DNA of 64,000 nucleotides from Tachypleus tridentatus (taxonomy: Eukaryota > Arthropoda > Merostomata > Xiphosura > Limulidae), in contig NC_134830.1 of NCBI RefSeq assembly GCF_004210375.1, forward strand, positions 5,890,001-5,954,000, written 5' to 3'. Shown here piece after piece: positions 1 to 11,376 of this stretch. The notes under the pieces are model-generated. The model was not told the DNA's origin. It worked only from the letters and a program-made list of their open reading frames with translations, and searched no databases. The translations under genes and the position numbers were made by a program. Position 1 is the stretch's first letter; each line of letters starts with the position of its first letter.

Positions 1-1279
1 CATATGGTAGACATAGCTTGGATCCCTTATTTTAACCAACAGATGTTATGTACCTTAAATGATTTGTGAGCATATAGTAGACATGGCTTGGATCCCTTAT
101 TTTAACCAACAGATGTTATGTACCTTAAAGGATTTGTGGGCATATGGTAGACATAGCTTGGATCCCTTATTTTAACCAACAGATGTTATGTACCTCAATT
201 GATTTGTGGGCATATGGTAGACATAGCTTGGCCCTTTATTTTAACCAAAAGATGTTATGTACCTCATATGATTTGTGGGCATATGGTAGACATAGCTTGG
301 ATCCCTTATTTTAACCAACAGATGTTATGTACCTCAAATGATTTGTGAGCATATGGTAGACATAGCTTGGATGCCTTATTTTAACCAACAGATGTTATGT
401 ACCTTAAATGATTTGTGAGCATATGGTAGACATGGCTTGGATCCCTTATTTTAACCAACAGATGTTATGTACCTTAAAGGATTTGTGAGCATATGGTAGA
501 CATAGCTTGGCCCTTTATTTTAACCAACAGATGTTATGTACCTGAAATGATATGTGGGCATATGGTAGACATGGCTTGGATGCCTTATTTTAACCAACAG
601 ATGTTATGTACCTTTAAAAGATTTGTGGGCATATGGCAGACATAGCTTGGATCCCTTATTTTAACCAACAGATGTTATGTACCTTAAATGATTTGTGGGC
701 ATATAGTAGACATGGGTTGGATCTTTTATTTTAACTAACAGATGTTATGTACCTTAAATGATTTGTGGGCATATGGTAGACATAGCTTGGATCCCTTATT
801 TTAACCAACAGATGTTATGTACCTTAAATGATTTGTGAGCATATGGTAGACATGGCTTGGATCCCTTATTTTAAACAACAGATGTTATGTACCTTTAATG
901 ATTTGTGGGCATATGGTAGGCACAGCTTGGATCCCTTATTTTAACCAACAGGTGTTATGTACCTTAAATGATTTGTGAGCATATGGTAGACATGGCATGG
1001 ATGCCTTATTTTAACCAACAGATGTTATGTACCTTAAATGATTTGTGGGCATATGGCAGACATAGCTTGGATCCCTTATTTTAACCAACAGATGTTATGT
1101 ACCTTATATGATTTGTGAGCATATGGTAGACATGGCTTGGATCCCTTATTTTAACCAACAGATGTTATGTACCAAAAAGTATTTTTGGGCATATGGTAGA
1201 CATGGCTTGGATCCCTTATTTTAACCAACAGATGTTATGTACCTTAAAGGATTTGGGGTCATATGGTAGACATGGGTTG
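1..1279. repeat. 70-bp minisatellite array, block A (about 18 units, left end cut by window)
   Basis: Tandem copies of a 70-bp unit containing the landmarks GGTAGACATAGCTTGG and AACCAACAGATGTTATGTAC. Some units are 69 bp because GGATCCC is replaced by GGCCC. Units differ by a few substitutions (AGCTTGG/GGCTTGG, GTGGGC/GTGAGC). The array is already running at base 1 and stops at about 1,279, where single-copy DNA begins. The same array, longer, is at 45,007-47,246. There is no sign of coding use. Confidence 0.97.
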
Positions 1280-1662
1280 CAGCCATTTTTTTGTTTTGTT
1301 TTTCATCTTGTTGACATGAGTCTTTTATTCTAGAAACGTCACTAAGTTCGAGCTTGCGACAGATACGTCGCCTGAGTTGATGACCGCGTGGATGACGTGT
1401 TAAATGGCTTTCTCACTACCGTACCCACACCACACATTATTATTTTTAACTAGTAGGAACCTGCAGAACGTTTGCAGTAGTTTTCGTTTCTTTCGCCTGA
1501 ATTTTATTTATTCTATCATTTTCACACACGCCACTTAAACTCTTGTATGTCAGATCGATAACTCGGACAACACACGTAACTTAAACTCTTGTATGTCAGA
1601 TCGATAACTCGGACAATCAGACTCACGTGGACATAACTTTATTTGATAGAACTCCGCGAAAA
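1280..1662. other. Single-copy stretch between 70-bp array and first SINE
   Basis: AT-rich single-copy DNA with no open frame of interest. It is matched nearly base for base by 47,247-47,585, except for one extra 46-bp unit described separately. Confidence 0.7.
1533..1618. repeat. 46-bp direct duplication present only in block A
   Basis: The string ACTTAAACTCTTGTATGTCA begins at 1,533 and again at 1,579, giving two copies with a 46-bp period. The matching place in block B (near 47,500-47,540) has one copy. It is a useful insertion/deletion marker separating the two blocks. Confidence 0.9.
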
Positions 1663-1910
1663 TGTTGTTTGTTTTTGAATTTCGCGCAAAACTACACGAG
1701 GGCTATCTGCGCTAGCCGTCCCTAATTTAGCAGTGTAAGACTAGAGGGAAGTCAGCTATTCATCACCACCCACCGCCAACTCTTGAGCTACCATATTACC
1801 AATGAATATTTGGATTGACCATTACATTATAATACCCCCTAATGCTGAATGAGCAAACATTTTTGATTTGACGGGGATTCGAACCCACGACCCTCAGATT
1901 GCTAGTCGAA
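1663..1910 (-). mobile_element. tRNA-derived SINE, minus strand, head truncated
   Basis: Read on the plus strand it starts with the tail (GTTTGTTTTTGAATTTCGCG), runs through the conserved body (GCTAGCCGTCCCTAATTTAG, CATCACCACCCACCGCCAAC) and ends in the tRNA-like head, with the B-box region seen as GGGGATTCGAACCC. The head stops after the B box, so the A-box end is missing. Block B counterpart: 47,586-47,832. An old non-autonomous retroposon copy. Confidence 0.9.
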
Positions 1911-2707
1911 AACAACCTTCTATCATCGTGTAGCATACTTGTTAGGTTATAAAATATGTAATCCAGACTCCTCGGACAAAAGCCTTTTTGAAGACATGAG
2001 GTTTGAAGCATTTGATAGAGAAATTTACGATAAACGCAAGTGTGTTATACACACACACACACTCACTTGTGGCTAGAGATGACTGCAATACTTACTTTAC
2101 TGTAGATCACAATTAGAACAAAAATTGAAATGATGAAGATTCAGGTGTAATCCATACATGGAAAGTACAACATTGTTATATGGCTTATTCAGGTTAACAT
2201 CTTTAAACTCAAAATGTAATTTTTTTACCTGTTTACTAACAAGACATAATTACTATTTACGTTGTCATTTATTTCATAATAAGTACGTTAAAATCACCAC
2301 ATATAATTAATTACATCACTGTATCAGTCATGAGTTACGAGACTGTATAAATAAGTCATGTCCCACTAAGCTTATATAGTTAACATTTTAATCAATAGAT
2401 GGCATTATAAAATGTCTTCCCATTACGATTTTATTGACGAGGATTCAAGGAAGTCCTGAAACCTTATAAGTGTTGTGAGTGTTGGCAAAAGAAGACAAAA
2501 GTAAAGACGAAATGTAGAATCTCTTAGTCTAGACTCCAGAGCCAAGTACTTAAAGTTTTAACGTGAAAGTAAAAATACAATTAGTTGTTAATCTAACTGA
2601 TTTTTATCAACAATTATTCTGTGAATATGCTGTGTTCTTGATTTTGATTGCTCCCAAACGAATATACCGACTTGTGTGACAGCCTAGACTGCATATTTCT
2701 GCCTCTT
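1911..2707. other. Single-copy AT-rich DNA, no gene seen
   Basis: Nothing coding is visible. A short (AC)n microsatellite lies near 2,050. Block B carries the same sequence at 47,833-48,630 with about half a dozen substitutions and one T-run length change. Confidence 0.7.
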
Positions 2708-2803
2708 TCATGGCCCGGCATAGTCGGGTGGGTTAAGACTTGTAATCTGAAGGTCGCGGGTTCGAATTCTCGTCGCACCAAACATACCCGACCTTCCCAC
2801 TCC
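2708..2803 (+). mobile_element. SINE head fragment (tRNA-like part only), plus strand
   Basis: GGCCCGGCATAGTCGGGTGG followed by GGTCGCGGGTTCGAATTC and GCACCAAACAT is the tRNA-like head of the SINE family, with A- and B-box regions. Homology fades after CCTTCCCACTCC, so the body and tail are absent. It is not a functional tRNA gene: the sequence does not close into a clean cloverleaf and continues as SINE. Counterpart at 48,631-48,727. Confidence 0.85.
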
Positions 2804-2891
2804 CTAACCTATATGTACCCTAACTTCACATTTAATAGCAAATAGAAATATAGAAATTTTGAGAAATTGAATTTCACTAAGAAAGAGGCTT

Positions 2892-3045
2892 GTTTGTTTT
2901 CTTTTGAATTTCGCGCAGAGATGAGGACAATCTGCGCTAGCCGTCCCTAATTTAGCAGTGTAAGACTAGAGGGAAGGCAGCTAGTCGTCACCACCCACCG
3001 CCAACTCTTGTTACTCTTTACCAACGAATAGTGGGATTGGTAGTA
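2892..3045 (-). mobile_element. SINE body and tail fragment, minus strand
   Basis: From the tail (TTTTGAATTTCGCGCAGAG) through GCTAGCCGTCCCTAATTTAG to ACCAACGAATAGTGGGATTG. The tRNA-like head is missing. It lies about 90 bp from a headward fragment in the opposite orientation at 2,708-2,803. Counterpart at 48,817-48,970. Confidence 0.88.
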
Positions 3046-4009
3046 CTTACCCAAACAGTTTTGATGGGCTATACGCTGGCATGAAATATTTTTGTAAGTT
3101 GTGTATGTGTTGATACAGTTGATAGCAAATATATTAGAAAGTTAATATTTGCGAAAATGAGGGGAACTTTAGTTATCGCCAGCATTTTTAACTCCTAGTT
3201 ATTTTTTTCTCACATATGAAATTCTTAAAATCTTCGTCTAAATCTTATAGTTGAAATTCTGAAGGATCCGAGATCAAAACTGAAGCCATTTTTTCTCTTG
3301 ATTAATCCTTTTTGGGGAATACTTGTCCAATTACCCAATGAGATATTTTCTAGTTAAGGTCATACTGTCTTGAACTCACTAGTCTAACACTAGTAGCTCT
3401 GGTGTGTTCAGCCTGTGTATCTATGATAACGTTACCATGGTGACGAGTAACCTTTAAATTACCACTTGTAGACTACATCGTTTAGCGTATCGAATGGGTT
3501 TCTTTTTGGCTGTTGTAATAATGTACAAATGGGTAATTTTAAGACTAGAATTGTTGTATTGCGTGTCTTTCAAGCGTTTGGAAAGAGGAAGCTAGTTTTA
3601 TAGTAACTGGTGTATTTGTATTAAAGTTAAAAACTAGTTACTTACTAAATTGTTATGTATACAAAGGTAATAAGGTAGCTTTAGTTTGAAATCTTGAATC
3701 AGGCGATCATATCTACCTGATGTAGGTGTAACAAGGTATGTCCATCTGACAGAGGTATAGTGGGGCGTGTGTACCTGAATTAAAATATGCTGTGCTAGAA
3801 GAGCGAAACCGAATAACATACCAGTTCCAGAGGAGATTATACATGATGACTTAATAAAGTAGTTCCTCAGCAGTAGTGTTACACCGTTGTGTTTAACAAG
3901 CGATAACCTTGTTCTCAGGAGTACACAACGCTATGTGTGTGTTATATGTGTGATGTGGGGTTAATGTATACGATTGTTATTTAGTAGGGTAAGATATATT
4001 TTGCTTACT
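3046..4009. other. Single-copy DNA, no gene seen
   Basis: AT-rich with scattered stops in all frames; only a 61-codon minus frame, which I regard as chance. Block B (48,971-49,934) has the same length and differs by a handful of substitutions. Confidence 0.7.
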
Positions 4010-4249
4010 CATAATTCGAGGGTTGCGGGTTCGAACTGGTTGCACCAAACATGCTCGCCCTTTCAGCCGTGGTGGCGTTATATAGTGTCGGTCAATCCCA
4101 CTGTTCGTTGGTAAAAGAGTAGCCCAAGAGTTGGCGGTGGGTGGTGATGGCTAGCTGCCTTCCCTCTAGTCTTACACTGCTAAATTAGGGACGGCTAGCG
4201 CAGATAGCCCTCGAGTAGCTTTGCGCGAAATTCAAAACAAACAAACAAA
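4010..4249 (+). mobile_element. tRNA-derived SINE, plus strand, 5' truncated
   Basis: Starts within the head (GGGTTGCGGGTTCGAAC, B box), continues CACCAAACATGCTCGCCC, the body GAGTTGGCGGTGGGTGGTGA and TAAATTAGGGACGGCTAGCG, and ends in a tail of AAAC repeats at about 4,249. The A-box end is missing. Compared with block B (49,935-50,180) it lacks a few bases just after the B box. Confidence 0.92.
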
Positions 4250-5389
4250 TATTCTGCTCATAACATAATCGGTTTAGCAGGGAGAAACTTATCTTAAGCC
4301 ACCCGAAAACCTTTTACTGAAGCTAAACAAACAGCAAATTGGCAAAATATGAACCACAGAAAACTAAGTATCTATATATAATTAAGAACCACAGAAAGCT
4401 AGGTATTTATTTTTCAGTAAGGCCCACGGGAATCTATGTATGTATTTTTCAATAAAGGCCACAAAACTAAATACGTATTTCTTAATGATGAATGATTCAT
4501 GTGAGAGCTGTCTTCTGGGAAAAGTGTAAACCATAGAGTGACTCTTGTTATGGAAGACAAAATATGAAATAAAAATTCTTTTTAAGAATTGGTGTTTGTG
4601 TAACATGATATTCATCTGGTATCAGTAAAGAGACTGGCTACTGAAAGATAAAGAAATCTAAAACTAAAAACACAGAGAAGCAAATGAATGTTTTTAAGCT
4701 ACAGGTAGAGACAGTTAAATCCTGTCCGAGTTCCATTATGGGTATACAGTAACACGAAAAAACAAACAAACACAAATATAAACATTTTTTTAAATTTTGG
4801 TGTATTTTTGTTGTTGGTATCAATGAGATTTTCTGTTTATTGGACCAGATTATAGTTGACCAAAAGGTTGAGGCTGTTTTTCATTCGAAAACGACATTTG
4901 TGATTTTGACTTTCTATATTAAATATTTGATTTCACAAGCAGATATATAAATGTTTGTTAGGAGTGTTTTTGTTTGTTTTCTCCTCTAAACTACTATGAC
5001 CGAATGTTTGGTTTGTGAACTAACTAAACTGTGATCTTTATTGTTGGCCACAATTTTCAAGCAATTCTCTAATTATTTAATATTAAAATACTATATTTAC
5101 AATTTTGTTTCCATAAACACTTCCTAGGTGGCAGGACCTACACTTGAATGCTTTTCGAGTGTTGGAAATTAGTAAGGAAATAAAAATATTTTAGTCATTT
5201 TTAATATAACTTTTGATGAAATATGACTACATCATTTATTAATGTGTCTCGTAGTTCAACTTAACTGGTGCTGTTGATTGTTTTACCAGCTTGTGTATAT
5301 ATTGTTTTAATTAAACAATAATTACAAGTATTTCAAAACAACAACCAACCGTATCTCTGAAAACCAATTTTGGTTTTTAACTTCTCATT
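4250..5389. other. Single-copy AT-rich DNA, no gene seen
   Basis: Long AT-rich stretch with only short chance open frames (61-77 codons). Counterpart 50,181-51,322; one local replacement near 5,022 (AACTAAACTG against AACTGTTCACTG in block B) is the largest difference I noticed. Confidence 0.7.
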
Positions 5390-5679
5390 GCTATTTTATA
5401 GGCCCGGCATGGACAAGCGTGTTGAGGCGTTCGACTCGTAATCTGAGGGTCGCGGGTTCGCATCCTTGTCGTGTCAAACATGCTCGCCCATTTTAGCCGT
5501 GGGGGCGTTATAATGTACGGTCAATCCCACTATTCGTTGGTAAAAGAGTAGCCCAAGAGTTGGCGGTGGGTGGTGATGACTAGCTGCCTTCACTCTAGTC
5601 TTACATTGCTAAATTAGGGACAGATAGCCTTTGAGTAGCTTTGTGCGAAATTCAACTAAAAATAACAAGCTATTTTATA
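5390..5679 (+). mobile_element. Near full-length tRNA-derived SINE with target-site duplication
   Basis: The element runs from GGCCCGGCATGGACAAGC (A-box side) through GGGTCGCGGGTTCGCATCC (B-box region) and the body to GTGCGAAATTCAACTAAAAA. It is flanked by an 11-bp direct repeat GCTATTTTATA at 5,390-5,400 and 5,669-5,679, the target-site duplication expected of LINE-driven retroposition. Counterpart 51,323-51,614 has the same duplication, so the insertion predates the split of the two blocks. Confidence 0.94.
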
Positions 5680-5757
5680 TGTTGGTTAATATTTTGATTT
5701 CGAGTTTTAAAAAGGTTCTTAAACAAGAAAAACGATGGTTTGAAGACATTCTTTCCG

Positions 5758-5796
5758 TTCTGGACTATAACTATATTCTGGACTATAACTATATTC
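5758..5796. repeat. 18-bp direct repeat, two units
   Basis: TTCTGGACTATAACTATA occurs twice in tandem. Block B has three units at 51,694-51,747, so this is a small length polymorphism between the blocks. Confidence 0.9.
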
Positions 5797-5829
5797 GTGT
5801 GGTGAAGAAGTTTTCTGCGAATTAAAACT

Positions 5830-5990
5830 GGGAGTGGCCGAGTGAATCCGAAAATTAATGGTTCGCATTCTCCAAACCACTTCGGACCAGAGGTATTCAC
5901 AGAATTGGCAGTGGGTAATGTTGACCGATAGCCTTCATTCTAAATTATTAGCTCAGAATTAGGGACGATGAAATGCCGATGGTTCTCGTG
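5830..5990 (+). mobile_element. Diverged SINE-like element, plus strand
   Basis: GGGAGTGGCCGAGTGAATCC resembles a tRNA A-box region, GGTTCGCATTCTCC a B-box region, and TTGGCAGTGGGTAATGTTGA with CAGAATTAGGGACGATGAAA echoes the body of the main SINE family. Divergence is much higher than in the other copies, so it is either an old copy or a related subfamily. It abuts the 63-bp array. Counterpart 51,781-51,945. Confidence 0.6.
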
Positions 5991-6000
5991 TTTCTTGACG

Positions 6001-6820
6001 GTTTCTCAAGCGACAGTTACCGGTACTAGCTTCTGATTCAGGGATGGACATAACGGAATGGTAGTTTCTGAAGCGACACTTACCAGTACTAGCTTCTGAT
6101 TCAGGGACGGATATAACGGAATGTTAGTTTCTGAAGCGACACTTACCGGTACTAGCTTCTGATTCAGGGATGGACATAACGGAATGTTAAATTCTGAAGC
6201 GACACTTACCAGTACTATCTTCCGATTCAGGAATGGACATAACGGAATGTTAAATTCTGAAGCGACACTTACCAGTACTATCTTCTGATTCAGGGATGGA
6301 CATAACGGAATGTTAGTTTCGAAGCGACACTTACCAGTACTAGCTTCTGATCTGGGATGGACATAACGGAATGTTAGTTTCTGAAGCGACACTTACCAGT
6401 ACTATCTTCTGATTCAGGGATGGACATAACGGAATGTTAGTTTCTGAAGCGACACTTACCAGTACTATCTTCTGATTCAGGGATGGACATAACGGAATGT
6501 TAGTTTCTGAAGCGACACTTACCAGTACTAGCTTCTGATTCAGGGATGGACATAACGGAATGTTAGTTTCTGAAGCGACACTTACCAGTACTATCTTCTG
6601 ATTCAGGGATGGACATAACGGAATGTTAGTTTCTGAAGCGACACTTACCAGTACTATCTTCTGATTCAGGGATGGACATAACGGAATGTTAGTTTCTGAA
6701 GCGACACTTACCAGTACTATCTTCTGATTCAGGGATGGACATAACGGAATGTTAGTTTCTGAAGCGACACTTACCAGTACTAGCTTCTGATTCGGGGATG
6801 GACATAACGGAATGTTAGTT
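6001..6820. repeat. 63-bp minisatellite, about 13 units (block A)
   Basis: Tandem 63-bp unit with landmarks TTTCTGAAGCGACACTTACC, GTACTATCTTCTGATTCAGG and GATGGACATAACGGAATG. The period is 21 codons, so a minus-strand frame stays open across several units; I treat that as an arithmetic by-product. Block B has only about six units (51,955-52,336), the largest proportional length difference between the blocks. Two units near 6,313-6,360 carry small deletions. Confidence 0.97.
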
Positions 6821-7235
6821 TGCTTGAGAAAAATTAATGACTTAAAAATGTTTCTATAAATGAAGTACCAACTATATTATTCAGTTTTCGCTTCATATGA
6901 ACATAGTTTTCGTTTTAATGTCTCCAATTATTTTCAACCATTTTTATTTATGAATAAAAAGTCGTTTTGATACCTTTACTGTGTTATGTTTTATAAATAA
7001 ACACAAACAAACTCATTTTTAATATTGTGGTTATTTCCGAGCCTTATGACTAATTTCAGGTATTCGTGGAGAAAAATTTGCTACAGACGATGCATTTGAT
7101 AAAGTAAATCTTCAGCATTTTGTATTTCTGGATTCCTTTAACATTCAAGTTACAAACCAACAGTAATGTTTGTATGTATTTGAAACTGTTACTATAAAAT
7201 AAAATAAACTTACGACAGAAATAAAAATAAGACAA
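6821..7235. other. Single-copy AT-rich DNA, no gene seen
   Basis: No coding potential visible. Contains AATAAA-like runs but no associated open frame. Counterpart 52,337-52,750. Confidence 0.7.
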
Positions 7236-7456
7236 AAACTAATAGGCCCACCATAATCAGGTGGATAAGGCACTCGACTCATAATCAGAGGGAAGCTGGT
7301 TCGAATCATACATGTTTGCCCTTTCAGCCGTGGGGGTATTATAATGTTATAGTCAATCCGACTATTCTTTGGTAAAAGAGTAGCCCAAGGGCTGAATTAG
7401 GGACAAGTAGCCCACGAGTTTTCTTTGCACTAAATTCAAAACAAACCCAAACTAAT
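7236..7456 (+). mobile_element. SINE with internal deletion and 8-bp target-site duplication
   Basis: Head GGCCCACCATAATCAGGTGG, B-box region GCTGGTTCGAATCATACATG, body to AAGAGTAGCCCAAGGGCTGA, then a jump directly to ATTAGGGACAAGTAGCCCAC: most of the central body is deleted. Flanked by AAACTAAT at 7,236-7,243 and 7,449-7,456. The same deletion is in the block B copy (52,751-52,971). Confidence 0.85.
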
Positions 7457-8009
7457 CTAACTGGGACGACATTAAAGAAATTTGCACTGTTTCTGAATGA
7501 ACTGGAACCAGGTTTAGCACTCTGTAGAGTGTAACCCTCCGCCACACAGCGTTGATCAAATTTGGTTCTCAGAAAGTAAAACATGTCCTTATGTCCGTCT
7601 TTATCAACAGACATGGATTATTTTCAGCTTTATCAGTAAAAGTTTTAATATTCCTCAGATAAATTTTTACTTCAAGTAGGTTTCTCGTAATCACGAATAA
7701 TAAATAATATTTCGCATACTTCCATCTAGTTTCATCAAAATCTGATTATTTTTGACTGACTGATAGACCAAAAATTGTGTGAAAAATCCATTATCATGTT
7801 AACAGCTAGGAACGTTTGGACTTTTGTGATCTTAACCTTTGACCATGAAGCTTTTGAAAAAAACTATTCACTTCTACTCTGTGTCATAGTTCAAACGTGT
7901 ACCAACTTTGTCCAAATCTATTTAGCCCTTTTCGAGAAATCTCGCTGAGAAATACACACGGTTCAAAACATAACCTCCGTCCACCTATAGCTCCTCTACT
8001 GACCCAGAT
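7457..8009. other. Single-copy DNA, no gene seen
   Basis: AT-rich, no convincing open frame. Block B (52,972-53,541) contains about 20 extra bases around GTATAAACAGTGGTCTG near 52,995 that block A lacks. Confidence 0.7.
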
Positions 8010-8310
8010 ACACGTAAGATTTGTTTGTTTGTTTTTGAATTTCGCACAAAGCTACTAGAGGGCTATCCGTGCTAGCCGTCCCTAATTAAGCAGTGTAAGA
8101 CTGGAGGGAAGGAAGCTAGTCATCACCACCCACCGCCAACTCTTGGGCTACTCTTTTACCAACGAATGGTGGGATTGACTGACACATTATAACGCCCCTA
8201 CGGCTGAAAGGGCGAGCATGTTTGGCGCGACGGGGATGCGAATCCGCGACCCTCAGATTACGAGTCGCACGCCTTAACACGCTTGGCCGTGCCGGTTCCC
8301 ACACGTAAGA
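8010..8310 (-). mobile_element. Full-length tRNA-derived SINE, minus strand, with 10-bp target-site duplication
   Basis: The best complete copy. On the plus strand: tail TTTGTTTGTTTGTTTTTGAA, body, B-box region GGATGCGAATCCGCGACCCT, and head ending GCTTGGCCGTGCCGG. Flanking direct repeat ACACGTAAGA at 8,010-8,019 and 8,301-8,310. The element is about 280 bp, which sets the family length. Counterpart 53,542-53,840, where the first flank has lost one base. Confidence 0.95.
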
Positions 8311-9746
8311 GGTCATACAGTGTTTAGAAAGGTTAAGCTGTATGTATATATATATTTGTAAATAAAAATCAGCCATACATAAACCTCCAGAAACCGTTGG
8401 ACAATCTACTATCAAACTGACGTGTGTGTCCAGCAAAGTTACATTCTACAGTCCATTATAGCTCTTATAAGAAACTGTAGAACTTAAAAAAAGGATTAAA
8501 TGATACTGGTAGTCGTAGGTTTAACCATATAAATGTAAATATTTACGAAACTTAAGTAAATGATTTGATTATAAAAACGGTCTAGTAATGAAAATAATTC
8601 TATTTTGAAAATTTTCATGTTTTCATTTAATCACAGTTATATTATCAAATATTATGACACAATTAATGGTGTCAGAGCTGTGATAATATTTACGTGGAAC
8701 TATTTTGCATGTGGTTGTAACATTCCTGTTAACCAGATGTCCAAAGGACATAAATATTTAGTAATTATTTTACTTAGCTAATGACCACTTAGGGTAACGG
8801 ATATCACATACTGTGTCTATGTTTAACTCTGGACTGGTATAAACCCATCGCAAGGGGTGATACAGATACTTGTATAAGTTGGTATAAGCTTAGGATTTTC
8901 TGTTTTGTGAATTGGAGTAGTTGTTGACTTGTGAAACGTATGGATTATGGGGTACCGCATTAGGACACTTTGTATGGAAATAAAGTGTTGTATAGAATTC
9001 CTACTGTCCTTGTCCCCAGTGGACGTAGTTTAAAAAGTTTCTTTAGTTCAGCAACTACTGTAAACAGTATGAAACCGGTTAAGTTTCTGTTAACCTCTAC
9101 ATCATTGTGAGTAAATATTTGTTTCGTTAATGTTCAGTTTATTTATTACGTGCTGTCTCTCGAACCTACGTTAGATACAAATGTACTAAACAGAGCGATG
9201 TTTGGTCGACGTGGTTTGTCGTCTTTGTTATATTTAACAAACTAACAAAGGTAATAAACGTCAGGTAAACACGAAGTCCAGGTTGTGTTGTGTTTGTATA
9301 TGTTAAACTTTCACATGACCAGTCATGTCTTTGGTCACGAGAGTAATAATAACTTTTTTCTCATTATTTATAAACATTCAATGAATTATTTAATAATAGT
9401 TTCAATAATGAGATATAACTTTTCAGATTAAGTATTTCTTTTCCTGTTTCAAAGAGACAGGAGGTGATTTGGATGTCTATCACTCTTCCGAGCTGGATAG
9501 TACTAAATGTACCGTGTAGGGCATTCAGGCCTAATTAAATAAAGATATAGTGAGATGTTTTACACACCCAATTCTATAAATTATTGCATTCGTTTAGAAA
9601 CTAACACGATATTTGTTTTAGTATAGAGTTTTTGGATGTTTCAGTCTTAGTTAGAATTACATACTATCAACTGATTCTTTAGTTTTCTTTAGATTATTTG
9701 CTATCCCTCAGCAACCGGTGATTCGTTATTATGTTTATAATTATCA
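8311..9746. other. Single-copy AT-rich DNA, no gene seen
   Basis: 1.4 kb with no credible open frame. A short imperfect inverted repeat (AAATATTAT...ATAATATTT) lies at about 8,647-8,692. Counterpart 53,841-55,285, which has a few extra bases (TACTGCCACTTATC) near 55,195. Confidence 0.7.
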
Positions 9747-10702
9747 TACTTTACCACACGTAACGATACCAATATTTAGTAAACTTTACCACACGTAACG
9801 ATACTAATATTTAGTAAACTTTACCACACGTAACGATACTAATATTTAGTAAACTTTACCACACGTAACGATACTAATATTTAGTAAACTTTACAACACG
9901 TAACGATACTAATATTTAGTAAACTTTACAACACGTAACGATACTGATATTTAGTAAACTTTACCACACGTAACGATACTGATATTTAGTAAACTTTACC
10001 ACACGTAACGATACTAATATTTAGTAAACTTTACCACACGTAACGATACTAATATTTAGTGAACTTTACCACACGTAACGATACTAATATTTAGTAAACT
10101 TTACCACACGTAACGATACTAATATTTAGTAAACTTTACCACACGTAACGATACTAATATTTAGTAAACTTTACCACACGTAACGATACTAATATTTAGT
10201 AAACTTTACCACACGTAACGATACTAATATTTAGTAAACTTTACCACACGTAACGATACCAATATTTAGTAAACTTTACCACACGTAACGATACTAATAT
10301 TTAGTAAACTTTACCACACGTAACGATACTAATATTTAGTAAACTATACCATACGTAACGATACTAATATTTAGTAAACTATACCACACGTAACGATACT
10401 AATATTTAGTAAACTTTACCACACGTAACGATACTAATATTTAGTAAACTTTACCACACGTAACGATACCAATATTTGGTAAACTTTACCGCACGTAACG
10501 ATGCCAATATTTAGTAAACTTTACCACACGTAACGATACTAATATTTAGTGAACTTTACCACACGTAACGATACTAATATTTAGTAAACTATACCATACG
10601 TAACGATACTAATATTTAGTAAACTATACCACACGTAACGATACTAATATGTAGTAAACTTTACCGCACATAACGATACCAATGTTTGGTAAACTTTACC
10701 AC
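9747..10702. repeat. 35-bp minisatellite, about 27 units (block A)
   Basis: Unit carries TAAACTTTACCACACGTAAC then GATACTAATATTTAG. Substitution variants (ACC/ACT, TTTACC/TATACC, TTTAG/TGTAG) are interspersed. Units at the right edge are more diverged (ACCGCACATAACGATACC), as is common at array borders. Block B has about 29 units with a different variant order. Confidence 0.97.
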
Positions 10703-11127
10703 GCTATGCTATGTTGCTAATATTTGAATAAAGTATACCACGTGCTTTGTCGCTTACAACTTTGCTACAGTTTATGTTGAACCATCCACATAATCACTCG
10801 ACACAGTTTGTAACAGAAACAAATTCGAGATTATTCTGTTTAAAATACTATATGTTTACGTTTCTTTACTTACTCGACCTAGGTGTATTTTAAATGTAAT
10901 GTATCATAATAAACATTAAAGTTCTTGTTGTTTTGTTTGTAGTTTGAAGATAATTCTGTTTGGTAATTTTATAGTCAAATTGTTCATTATTTTTATATAA
11001 TATGTGAAATCCAGTGCTAGATGGTTTTCTCCTGAAACAAAAGAACACAGACCAGGAACAGCGAAATAGACCAACTGTAGCTTACTGTATATCCAACGAT
11101 GTAATAATAAGGCTGTAACTATCAACC
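10703..11127. other. Single-copy AT-rich DNA, no gene seen
   Basis: Only short chance open frames. Counterpart 56,310-56,756 with small insertions and deletions. Confidence 0.7.
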
Positions 11128-11376
11128 TTCCCTCTCAGAGCTAAAAGAGGGCTATCAGCTCTAACCGTCCTAACTTAACAGTGTAAGACTAGAGGGAAAG
11201 CAGCAAGTCATCACCACCCACCTCCATCTCTTTGGCTACTCTACATAGCGGGACTGGACATCGTATTATAACGTCCCCACGGCTGAAAGAGCGAGCGTGT
11301 TTAGTGTGACGGGGATTCGAATCCGCGAACCCCAGATTCCGAGTCGAGCGCTATAACCACCTTGTCATGCAGGGCT
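11128..11376 (-). mobile_element. tRNA-derived SINE, minus strand, tail truncated
   Basis: Body CTAACCGTCCTAACTTAACAG and CATCACCACCCACCTCCATC, then GACGGGGATTCGAATCCGCG (B-box region) and a head ending CACCTTGTCATGCAGGGCTC. The (AAAC)n tail is not recognisable. Counterpart 56,757-56,976 differs at the tail edge. Confidence 0.88.

Noticed and set aside
2708..2803. Genuine tRNA genes
   Set aside because: All tRNA-like segments with A/B-box motifs continue into the SINE body or are truncated, and none forms a complete tRNA with acceptor-stem pairing that I can see.
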